Shown: positions 47,709 to 57,900 of the stretch, one piece after another
Layout of the letters: each line of letters begins with the position of its first letter
How positions within the stretch are numbered: position 1 is the first letter of the stretch
Assembly: GCF_963675165.1 (NCBI RefSeq)
Contig: NC_087384.1
Span: 5,573,182 to 5,637,181 of the forward strand
Reading direction: 5' to 3'
DNA: 64,000 nucleotides
From: Halichondria panicea
Taxonomy: Eukaryota > Porifera > Demospongiae > Suberitida > Halichondriidae
The notes under the pieces: generated by a model
Database searches by the model: none
What the model was told of the DNA's origin: nothing
The model's input: the letters and a program-made list of their open reading frames with translations, nothing else
Made by a program: the position numbers and the translations under genes

Positions 47709-47913
47709 TACCGTATAGCGGGTAATTTTTGTGGATAAAATATTCGTTATTTTCGTGGCAAGCTGACCTACACAACATTTTGTAGGCATGGCTTATACCG
47801 TAACGCATGCATTGCAGTGCAAGCAATGAAGTTAAACAGAATTTAAACTCATGAAAATCACCGTTTTCCAGTGAACGAATTTTTACCCCACGAAAATGAC
47901 CCGCTATACGGTA
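47709..47913. repeat. Foldback MITE, TACCGTATAGCGGG type (block B)
   Basis: Paralogue of the element at 25727-25945; ends TACCGTATAGCGGGTAATTT and ATGACCCGCTATACGGTA. Confidence 0.85.
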
Positions 47914-48199
47914 CATAATTATCCCAACATTACATCTCACAACTGTAGGCTGTAACTGCATGACTACATGTACTAGACTAGGCCAGTTTTTTAGGAAAAA
48001 TTGTCATGCACACCACTATAGCTAGCTAGCTCATGCGCATGCACCCTAGATTCAATCTATGCATGCACAAAGCTTGAACTATATTTCATTTGCAGGTGGT
48101 TGAAACCATCATTGTTTATTTAGCTGCCAGAAATACACCAATATGAAAACAGAGGGATAGATCTATAGATGATTAGATAACATCATGTGCTGCAAGTTA

Positions 48200-48550
48200 A
48201 CATGAAGCAACCGTTTCTCTATTTTGCTTTACTGCTCTCCAGATCCGGGCCTGCCTCTGGTGTCAGATAGCCATACACGACAAATGGTAGCAATACCGCT
48301 GCTGCGAAAATTATGTGGTAGAACCTCTTCATATTTAACTGCATGACTCAGTAAACATGTATTACATCACTGGGGAGTCTGTTGACCAAGTGTCTCACTC
48401 TGCCTTTGTGGAGCGCGTCCGCAAGAGTGGCTTCGAGGTCATCTACATGGTGGAGCCCATCGACGAGTACTGTGTGCAGCAGCTGAAAGAGTACGAAGGA
48501 AAGACCCTAATACTGTTGTAGCATACAATCTTCTTATTTATATAGGCAAA
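48200..48550. pseudogene. Chimeric junction: Cys-rich exon start, subtilisin 5' end and HSP90 piece
   Basis: In order: the start of the Cys-rich gene (ATGAAGCAACCGTTTCTC at 48201-48245); then, in minus sense, the first codons and promoter side of the subtilisin gene (48256-48358, like 24218-24335); then an HSP90 fragment; then more subtilisin promoter (48528 on, like 24349). Assembled from pieces and not a working gene. Confidence 0.8.
48360..48521 (+). pseudogene. HSP90 coding fragment
   Basis: 54 codons read [20 protein letters not shown], then a GFEVIYM segment, then [19 protein letters not shown], and end at a stop. This is the conserved middle/C-terminal part of cytosolic HSP90. No intron and no other HSP90 sequence is present. 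It replaces about 17 bp of the subtilisin promoter copy (CTGATGTAGCACATGTA in block A). Confidence 0.92.
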
Positions 48551-49462
48551 GCCCATGCACACGTACCTCATGCAGGATGCAATAATGCAGTCACAATGGA
48601 GCAAGATTATCGTCTCTAGTGTTATTATGTTTCTACCATTAAAGAGTGGGCATATGTGATTCGATACAGAGATATACTGAAAGTAGACAAACCAATGCAT
48701 AGTGCTAAGAATGAAGTGACCTTGCACCTGCATGCAAGCAACCACGAAAATATTATCCACAAGTGACTTTAATATTGCTCAACCACAAATGTTTTGCCCC
48801 CCCGAAAATTACCCGCTATACCATGCATAATAATGAAACTTCAAGCATCTCTTGGATACTTATATAGAAGCTATAATTATAGTCATAATAATTATACAAC
48901 AGTTACTGTTCTGACAAACTTGTCCAGGTATAGCTACCTGCAGTGAAGAAATAAAGGAAGGGCATCATAGCAATTATAAATACACCATAAAGTTTAAGCA
49001 AAAACAAAACTTGGTATAATTATATAGTTTCATGAATCAGCCGCACCTCTTAGAGAGGAGGAACGTCTGAGCACCCTCTACGTGAAAACATGGCACAATG
49101 GAATGTATTACAATTAATGTACACTGCATGTACACGCTGGTGAACCATAAAAATGTGTATAACCGTGCCAAAACATGCATGTGCTCACTGCTCAACCGCA
49201 CGTATACAGTTTGCTGCCTTCTATTCAAGTCAAATGATACTTGTGAGCAATCTCATTGGTTACGTTGGAAATCCACCATGGCCCATAAGTTCACGTAACT
49301 GTTCTAACTGCATATTCTGAGGCGCTATAGGCACAAGTGACTGTGAGAGCAATTTTGACTGTCTCCATTGATGTTCAAATGACTATTTTACTGATTTTGC
49401 AGTAAATAAATCAGTTGTTGACTGGGTTGCCTAGTAATTATGGTTTATAACTAACCTTAATC

Positions 49463-49592
49463 TAAATTAGCCTTTGATTGAACAATAATTATCCGCGCAT
49501 ACCCTGCCCACGTCGTATGTTTTTGCTGAGAGTAATCAAAGGCTAATTACTTGAGCTGCACCGCGCCTGCATGTCGGACATCCTCTGGGATT
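49463..49592. repeat. Palindromic MITE (AATTAGCCTTTGATT family)
   Basis: Inner arms AAATTAGCCTTTGATTGAAC / AGTAATCAAAGGCTAATTAC, followed by TTGAGCTGCACCGCGCCTGC as at 5783-5932; the left outer arm is missing. Confidence 0.7.
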
Positions 49593-50397
49593 GTACCATT
49601 CAGACTCTGTTGAAAACATTGGTGCACGTGATGCGTTTCCAATCCCTGTCCTTTACAATGTACTATCTATGGTTTAACAATATGATTGCTATACCTGCTA
49701 CATCAAGACAGGAGTTAAAAAACGAAGGCAAGTGCAGCAACAACTCGATGTTTGTGACTAATCTAAGTTTCTGGCTCATTGCTTCTTATGTTAGAGTAAA
49801 ATATATCAATTATCAGACAGAACGTATAATCAGACAGCTGCCGGAAGAGAACGAATGGGCGAAACAAAGCTGATTTTTCACCCGGCAATATAGGTCTACC
49901 TATTAACAACATAACCTCCAAAAATGATAGCCCAATTCTAAAATATGCATGAAATAATTATACACCAAAATGTTGTGGTGTCTGATATATTGAAAATTAA
50001 ACATAATATCAGACATGCACAGGAACCTACGAATCACTGAAGAGGCAGAGCCACAAGATTAAAGGTGCTTTTGATAGCTAAAAGACTCCTCTTCCACATA
50101 TCACAAAACAAAAAAGCATCCTACGCATGACAACAGCAGTTACAAAACCACTAACAGCACTACACAAATATCAGACAGTGCATGGGTATATAGACGACAT
50201 AGGTCATGCTCATATACACACTCACAAGACCTTTTATCATATGATATGCAAGAATGTTTGTGTGTGAATGGTAGATTCTATTATAATTAATGGTTTAGGG
50301 TCATGAATGGTGTACCAGAGTCTCTCAGCATCCATAACACTCCTGGAGATTAACTTGCTGATTCTGCACAAAAGTATCAGTCAGAGGAATTGACAAT

Positions 50398-50430
50398 CAC
50401 ATTCACTGTTAAAAGTTCCCTTTCTCTTTT
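50398..50430 (+). repeat. Left terminal inverted repeat
   Basis: Begins CACATTCACTGTTAAAAGTT and ends TTTCTCTTTT. The reverse complement of 60183-60215 is identical except one C/T difference at position 23. The internal piece ATTCACTGTT occurs again at 50447. Confidence 0.88.
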
Positions 50431-50648
50431 GCAGGATCAGAATAGAATTCACTGTTTTATTAGTTAAGTGAAACAAAAATTGTTTGATTTTTTGTCTATT
50501 TGTAAATCTTATCTGCATTGTTATGTTATTGTTGTATTCCATGGTTGTGTTAACTTGTTTTTATTGACTCTGTTTAGCATACTAGATTTGGAGAAGCTAA
50601 CAGAGATATATTTTGTATCACGATAAACAGAATGAAATATACACAACA

Positions 50649-53600
50649 TTAGGTGTTACTTTGCTTTAGCTCTTGGTATACACTCTTTAAATGTTCTATT
50701 GTCTTTTTACGTAGATGACCGGTGGACGTCAACTGGAAATCGTACAAGAGTATTGAGGATTTCGTGACTGAATCTTCCCACTCAATTCGCTTCCTCTTGT
50801 TTTCTGGATCCTGTCTTCTTGCCACTTTCCATTTGCTGTTGTACTTCCCTTCCATCCAGACAACTCCTACCTCTGAATCTGAGATTGATCGAAGTTGAGC
50901 AATCCATGGCTCGATGTTACTGCTTGGACAGCTTCTGACTGCCAGCAACTGATCAATCTTGAGACCTGCTAAATCCTGCACCTCCCTAACGTCTGTCCGT
51001 GATTGCTTTCGGTAGGCCCCAGTGTACACCTGTATGACATTGAATTTGAAGGTAGATACCATGTGAACAAAGCAACCTAAATTTAGGAAGCCTACTCAGT
51101 GACCTAAATTTAGGGATGGTATAATTTGTGTGTGTGCATGCACACATTGACCTAAATTTAGGGAATTGTGTGTATATACTTATGCATTACGTATATACCT
51201 AAGTTGAAGAATTATGCAAAGTGACCTAAATTTAGGTTATTATAAATTTAGGGAAAGTGCAATAGGTGTGCTGAACTGTCGTATAATTATTGCTTACATT
51301 GCACTCTTCATTCTCTGCAGCAAATAGAGCTTGAAGCTGGGTATTCTGAGGCGCATCACAGCTCATATCTGCTGATCCTGAGGCTGGGAGTTGGGCCAGT
51401 TGACGAACTGTGTAATAATTATTAGAATATAAGTGATATACGTAATGTAAAGTATTATTATGGTGTTACGTATATAATTCTGATTGAAATGAGAGTTTGC
51501 TCACCTTCTTGGAGATGTAGCAAGGGCCAGGGGGTAATTCCAAATTCATCATCAGAGTAGACAGCGTCCATATCAAATTGCTCCCACCAAATACGAGCAT
51601 CATCAGAGATCCAAGAATAAAACTTTGGAATATCTATGTGTAGACGTGGCAGGTCTATCTTGTTGTCAGACAGGTGAACTCTATTTGGAATGCCACATGG
51701 AATCTCCTGCACAGTACATTTTGCATGTAAAGTTAAAAGCGTGTAATTTGATCTATACGAATGCATGAGCTTAATTTATAGCCATAAGAGGTGTAGGTCG
51801 ATAAATACATTGTCCATTTTTGTTACAGTAAAATGCACGAATCAGTAAAAATTTAACCCTCAAAAATGTTACGCTATATAGTGCAAAATCCAAATTTTTA
51901 TGAACATAATAGGCACATTAATTTTTTAAAGAATTCAAGAATCGAATGGGTGTATTATCAGGGCCTAGAGAGCTGTAGAATATACTTATGGTTCGAACTT
52001 CAGCGTCTGTAAAAAACTGCTATTAATTATTATAACAACTGCATATACCCTAACACAAAGTGTGTTGCCATACATAATGTAGTATGCATGTGCTTGTACG
52101 GTATTTATTATGATCACTGACAAAAAAAACGTTATTACATGCGGACTTGCCAGAAGTAGTTTCACTGCTACATCAGCATTGCACCAAGCATCACTGCTCC
52201 AATGCCGAAAATACATCACAGCTTTCCCATCTTCTAAAAAGAATTTGAAGCAATGTGGAAGAGAGTGACCATTTAGTCCGTCAATACAAGGTTCCAGCCA
52301 CGACCTCACATCAGAAACAGTATTGAGTACCTCAACCGTTGGGGTAGGTGTGCTTGACTGTGTAATCTGCTTTTGGAGATCTGTACAATTATACATGCAA
52401 CAATAATTATGTAATGTCACAATCAATTCAAAACCAACCTTAATAAATTTATAGGAAGTATAATTATAGCTATAATTATAATTGACCACCATGCATAATA
52501 CCTACATACTACATGTATAATTATGAATGCATAATTATTACCTGGTAAAGATTCAGCTCCTTTTAGAGTGAGCTGCTTAGATATCCTTGAGAAAAGCTGG
52601 TCAATGTCCTCATGAGTATGACCAACAGGTAGGAAGTTTACCCGCACCTATTATAGCACAATGTATACAGTGTCATATGCATGCATGGGCAACCATGCAT
52701 TGACAATGTGTGCATGAATGATTATAATTATAGTCATTAGGGCAGGGCAGTGCATGCAGTTGCTATGTAATAATTACTATAATGATACCTTAGTGAATAT
52801 CTTCCGTTCTACCAACAATGCACAAAACCCCAGGAAGAACTTGTTTTTGTTTTCTTTTGCTGTATTGTCCAGTTGGATGTTGAGAACTGGTGGGAGATGA
52901 TCTAGAGCAATCAAGGATTTGAGCAGCACATGAATCGTAACATTGCAGTCATGAGGGAATTGCAGCATGTCAATGTAGACGTGAGCTAACTTTCCATGAG
53001 GTGCCCGGGTGTGTACTAGCACTCCAGTGACGTGTGTTCTGAGAGGAAGCAATCCCTGCACAGACTTTGGGATCTTTGCGAGGCGAGGAAGATTGGTCTT
53101 GTGCTGATCCATGCCATCAATGATGATGGTAACACTGTGTTGTGGATTTGTTCTAGATTTTTCCCGATGACCATAATACTTCCGCCTTTCTTGCCTGTCA
53201 CCATAATAATAATAGCAAGATGGAATAAAATTCGTATGCATATAATTGTGAGTCCCATGCACCCATGCATAATTACGTTTTGGACGTATAATTATGCACA
53301 TGGGACGAGTAATTTAGGTACATTTTATTGCTGTCTGACTAAAGGCAAAGAATTAATTGCGTGGAAATGTAATGTGTACTCGAATACAAGGTAAAGGCTT
53401 GCAGAGTCACTTACTGAACAATCTGTAGATGTTGATCATACTCCTCCTTAAATCTACACCTCCATCCACTCTTCATTCTTTCCTGGTCAAACTTAGTGCA
53501 AATATCACACTTGCTGAAAGCGCTTTGCTGTAAATTGGATAATTATATGGTTATGGTTATATAATAATAGTATAATAGAATTAATACTTACACTGGGAAT

Positions 53601-54812
53601 GAGCACCTTCGAAAAATCTTCTTTCCAAAAGCGGTAAAAGGTAGAAACTTTCACAACAGCATCTTCTGGGATTCCTCCAGCCATGAGCTCCCTCTTCATC
53701 CTGACGTACACATCGTACTTAGTGAGGAAATGAGGAAGGTGTACACGATCGATGTTAGGCATCTGATCTCCAATGAGATTAAAGTATTGCCTCATCCAAG
53801 TCTTGGCTTCAGACATTTTTGAGGCCTCGGCTCTCACGTGGGGTTTTCTAGTGGCTTTGTGAATGCCATTTGAGAATTGTTCGGTTACTGTTTTGAATCT
53901 CTTGTTTGAAATTCCAAGAATATTCAAGAAGGCGTTCTTGCATACATGCTTTCCTTCGAGCATCATCGTAAGCTTGCTTGAGCTCGATGATTGTCTGCTT
54001 GACGAGGGAATAAATATCAATGAGGTATCAAACAGAAACTGTTTCTGGTCAGCTCTTCTCTTTTTGTTAAAGATACCTCTAACTTTCTGTACTTCCTGCT
54101 GAGTAAATGCAGCAATACACACCCTTCCACAACATTGAAACCGATGAGAGCTTACAGGAGATTCACTCTCATATTCCAAAGGATCTTCTGTCCTTCGCTT
54201 CTTGACAGGTGTTGAATTCAAAGGAGCTTCAAATTGGGGATCAAAATCCATGAGTTCGAGTAGTTCGGAGTCAGCATCACAGTTAGTGAAGCTGGAGGAC
54301 ACAAACAACTCTTGGCTGCTGTCTACAACAGGAGATAAGAGCAGAGAGTTTTGCGTGTTGGTAGTCATGCTTGTCTCTGGAGACACAATAAGAAGGGAGT
54401 CTTGCGCTATGCTTGTTTCGAGTTCTGGTGACACAAAGAGGAGGGAGTCTTGCGCTATGCTTGTTTCGAGTTCTGGAGACACAATGAGGAGAGAGTCTTG
54501 CGCTATGCTTGTTTCGAGTTCTGGAGACACAATAAGGAGAGAGTCCTGCGCTATGCTTGTTTCGAGTTCTAGTTCTGGAGACACAATGAGGAGAGAGTCT
54601 TGCACTATGCTTGTTTCGAGTTCTGGAGACACAATGAGGAGAGAGTCTTGCTTGTTGTTAGCTATGCTAGCAGGAGTGCATGCACCCCTGATGCTAGTTT
54701 GTGAGTCTTGCTTACTGCTTGTCCCTGGTGACACAATAAGGAGAGAGTCTTGGCTATAACTGCCATCATAGAGAGGACATGAATCATTCATCATTGCATG
54801 CATGCAAGCCAC
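50649..54812 (-). CDS. DDE/RNase H-like transposase-type protein (DUF7869 type), 8 exons
   Basis: Exons (minus): 54812-53592, 53527-53415, 53194-52789, 52647-52542, 52380-52151, 51706-51505, 51407-51298, 51029-50649; all phases join to give 922 residues. Residues 21-163 are an imperfect repeat of QDSLLIVSPELETSIA; a basic KKRR (204-207) could be a nuclear signal; RFQCCGRVC (about 224-232) and KHVCKNAFLNILGIS (288-302) follow. CDIC (414-417) looks like half of a zinc site. The core has the spacing of an RNase H-like nuclease: IIIDGMDQHKT (Asp471/474), NIQLDNTAKENKN (Asp554) and VGHTHEDIDQLF (Glu593, Asp594/596). I recognise this last signature from DUF7869-type proteins of marine invertebrates, plants and oomycetes, whose activity is not established as far as I know. 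The intron after exon 5 uses a GC donor. Start could also be the Met at 54797 or 54794. Confidence 0.8.
51075..51253. repeat. Cluster of ACCTAAATTTAGGT palindromes, left side
   Basis: Four full CCTAAATTTAGG sites (51075-51088, 51102-51115, 51150-51163, 51224-51237) and one partial site (51243-51253). All are in the last intron of the DDE-type gene. Confidence 0.9.
54360..54760. repeat. ~48-bp coding minisatellite
   Basis: Encodes the repeated QDSLLIVSPELETSIA of the DDE-type protein; about seven units, with one unit carrying a two-residue insertion and the outer ones decayed. Confidence 0.92.
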
Positions 54813-54984
54813 AAATCATGCGCACTGAACTATCACACCTGCGGGTTCACGCATGGCTACTTTATTGCGCATGCGCCGATGGACTAGCACTATTCAGCTG
54901 CATTTAAAACTGCACTGCACTGCGCTGCACTTAGTAGTACGTGCTTAGCTACTGTAGCTCCCTAGTTTACAGCATAGGTGAAGA
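54813..54984. promoter_or_regulatory. Divergent promoter gap of the two-gene element
   Basis: 172 bp separates the two start codons. It contains GCGCATGCGCCGATGG (an NRF1-like GCGCATGCGC palindrome, at about 54868-54877), a GCATTTAAAACTGCAC TATA-like piece (about 54900) and repeated CACTGCACTGCGCTGCAC. Both genes must start in or near it. Confidence 0.55.
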
Positions 54985-57900
54985 ATGCCTGCAACCAAGA
55001 GGTGGCACTTTGAGTTTCTCGTGGGTGGAGTCAGTGGTATCACTGTGTACAAGAATGGTGCAAGGATTAAGAGCTACAAACTCCCAAATCGCCCAGTCTT
55101 GGAAAGTGTATATTCAATAGGTACTCCTTCTACTAGAAAGACTTGTGATAAGGTTAAAGAATACCTAGATCAAGCCATTGAGGTAAGCTATAATGTATAA
55201 CAATGTTGTAATTTTAGTAATAAGCACCACAGATATAATCCTGGTTTTTATTGGTCATACAGGTCACATTTAAATGCAAGACTACTGTGCTCCTGAACCG
55301 GAAGGAGTTTGAATGGAATAAATCAGCATTTTGTCGACTGTTGAGGCTGTCTCCTGGGGCGAGAGGAGCAGTCGACTTCATTCAAGTCTTCAACCAACTG
55401 ACAAAGGTATCATAATAATGTGTCTTGCCCATTTCTGCGTGATTGCTAAGGTGTACAACAGTTGATACAGTCCCTGTTTTTACATAGGAATAATGGGGGG
55501 GGGGTCATATAGATCCTTGTGATAGGGAAAATGTAATAATTGATGTACAATGCGTTTTCATGTACATCACTTGTTTACATACATTGTACATAAAATTAAC
55601 ATAATAATAACTCTATATAATTATAAAGTTTACTTAATAATTATAGTATAGAGTTCATGTATGATCGCTAACCCACCAATATAATTATAACCGTTCAAAT
55701 TGCTGTCTGCATGCATGCTTATAATATTATATACCCATGCATGCATCATGCGTGGGAAAACAGTTGAACATACAATCAGTGCATGGCAATCAATGTTTGT
55801 ACGTGTGAATTCTATATCTTGACATCATGCACTGTATACAAACCTCGTGTTTATAATCTACACTAGCTAACCTGATAAGGTGTTAAAATTGTTACAGCAG
55901 CTATATGTATGTACATATTCTTACTTTATCTACAGTTCAATTCTGACCGAGGCTTCTTAGTTCCTGTAAGCCCCCTGCCAACCAGTTCGGAGTTGCTAAC
56001 TGAGGAGGCGTTGTCTGATGGTGGTGACTCTGAGGATGACCACCCGCTGTCTTCATTGACAAGTACCCAAAGCATAGACGGCAGCCACCAACTTGGAGAA
56101 AAGAGAAGTCAGCAGGAGGAGGAAGTATCGAGAAAGAGGATGAAGCACAAAGATACTATGGACGATGCGATCTTCACCAAGAAGATTGGTAAGCTGCATG
56201 TGTGCCAACTGTATCACACATGCAATTTCAACCTTGCTTGCGCATGCGCACCAAGGCACAATTGAACTTCTCTCACTTGATATTGTATATGCATGCATGC
56301 AGGAACTATTGATCTCCAGCTGAGAAACCTCTCAGAACCCAAAACACAACGCTGTTTAAGAACGGTTGACACTGTATTTGTGGAGGAACTAGTGAAGAAG
56401 TTCACTAAGGATCCCTCTGCTCCAGGTGTACCTCCGATTGCTGTTCTGTGCATTTCTGTTGAGAGCATAGATGTGTTTGACACCAACAGAGTGGACGCCT
56501 ATAAGTACGAGCTGCTTGGAGGCCAGCATACAGCCTTGGCAAGAAGGATAGTAGCAGCCAAGTCTCCAGACAATACGTTGCTACAGACTGTCCTTGCTGA
56601 GGTGTATGTTGGTCTGACAGACGATGAAGCACTTAGGCTCGCCTCTCGCCACAACACAAATAGTCATTTTATCCACAAGATGACACATCGGGACTATGTA
56701 AGTTAAAGAATTCAAAATTCCTCTAAGAAATAAGCTGTGTTCATTCATTTTGCTATGATTATAGCTTGAGGCCTGCCGATCGAAACTGTTTTCAATGTGC
56801 GGTAAGGCTCCTGAGGAGGAAACCCCAAAAGACTCGGTGGAATGGAAGGATGTGTGCAAGCGATGCATTTTACCTCAGGTATTATACTATTTCGTCTGTT
56901 AATATACATTGTACTTTACAGAACTGATCCATGCATGCTCATAATATTTGTCCAAATCTTAGGATATGGGCCGCTGCACAATGGAGAATATCTTTAAGCA
57001 GGCAAGCTTTACTAAGGAAGTCTGGGCATTGGCCGTATCGGTCATGAACTTGTACGAGGAGGGGGAGCTGAAAGACCAGACCCTCTCAACAAAATCTCTG
57101 ACTACAAAGCCCGAGTTTAAGCAGCAAAATTTTAGCCCAATCCAGTGCCTTCCTGATGAGTTCAAGCTGGAAATGTTATCAAAGGTATACAAGCGCTTGA
57201 GAAGATTTTCTATAGACAAAATAATATTGTTACGTGTAAAAAAGCACATGCAGAGGTATAATATAGGAGCCTGACAGCGTAATCTATTTATATCTGCATT
57301 GAAGTTGTTATGAATTAATAGTAATAGTTTTTTAGATCATGTTTGCCTGCAATCTGATAGGCTATAGAGGAAGTGTTCTATCCAACTTAGTATACTTACC
57401 GTATAGCGCGAATTTTCGAGGCACTTATATTTCGTGGATTGGCCTCTAAAAACCATTTCGTTGCACAATGTTCGCGGAATGACTGCTTACGGGAAGCCAC
57501 GCCTTTAAATATTTGCACGATAGCAGGTAATTCTAATTAAAGAACAATTTTCGTGGACTTAATTTTCGTATAGAATTCTAACCCACGAAATCCGCGAAAA
57601 TTAAGCCCCTCGAACATTTCGCGCTATACGGTATTTACTTCACTTATGTAGCAAAGATTAGATAAGAATAGTGCATGATTGACTAAATTGAGAATCATGG
57701 TTGCTATATTATGCATGATCTATAATCAGGGCTAGTAGAACCCTCTCTACACGTTCGGGATACTACAACCATGCAGCTCTAAATATTAATTATTAATTTT
57801 CCAGGTTTCAAGCAGTGAGCTAAGCCTTGCCGAATTAAAGGAAGAAGCTACCAGCTACAGATCAAGAAAGTCTCTGCAAAGGGCTTTCTGCAAGTAAATT

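Larger units (their letters stand above)
45838..48200. other. Spacer upstream of subtilisin copy B
   Basis: Corresponds to 24315-26620 with deletions and one extra insertion (47125-47587). Includes a TAGCCTCG-type end near 46523 and the foldback element at 47709-47913. No gene recognised. Confidence 0.55.

Noticed and set aside
49571-49873. 100-codon plus-strand frame (MSDILWDCTIQTLL...)
   Set aside because: Begins in the end of a palindromic repeat, has no recognisable domain and no splice or paralogue support.
54202-54759. Plus-strand frame with repeated RRESCAMLVSSSGDT
   Set aside because: It is the antisense of the coding minisatellite of the DDE-type gene.
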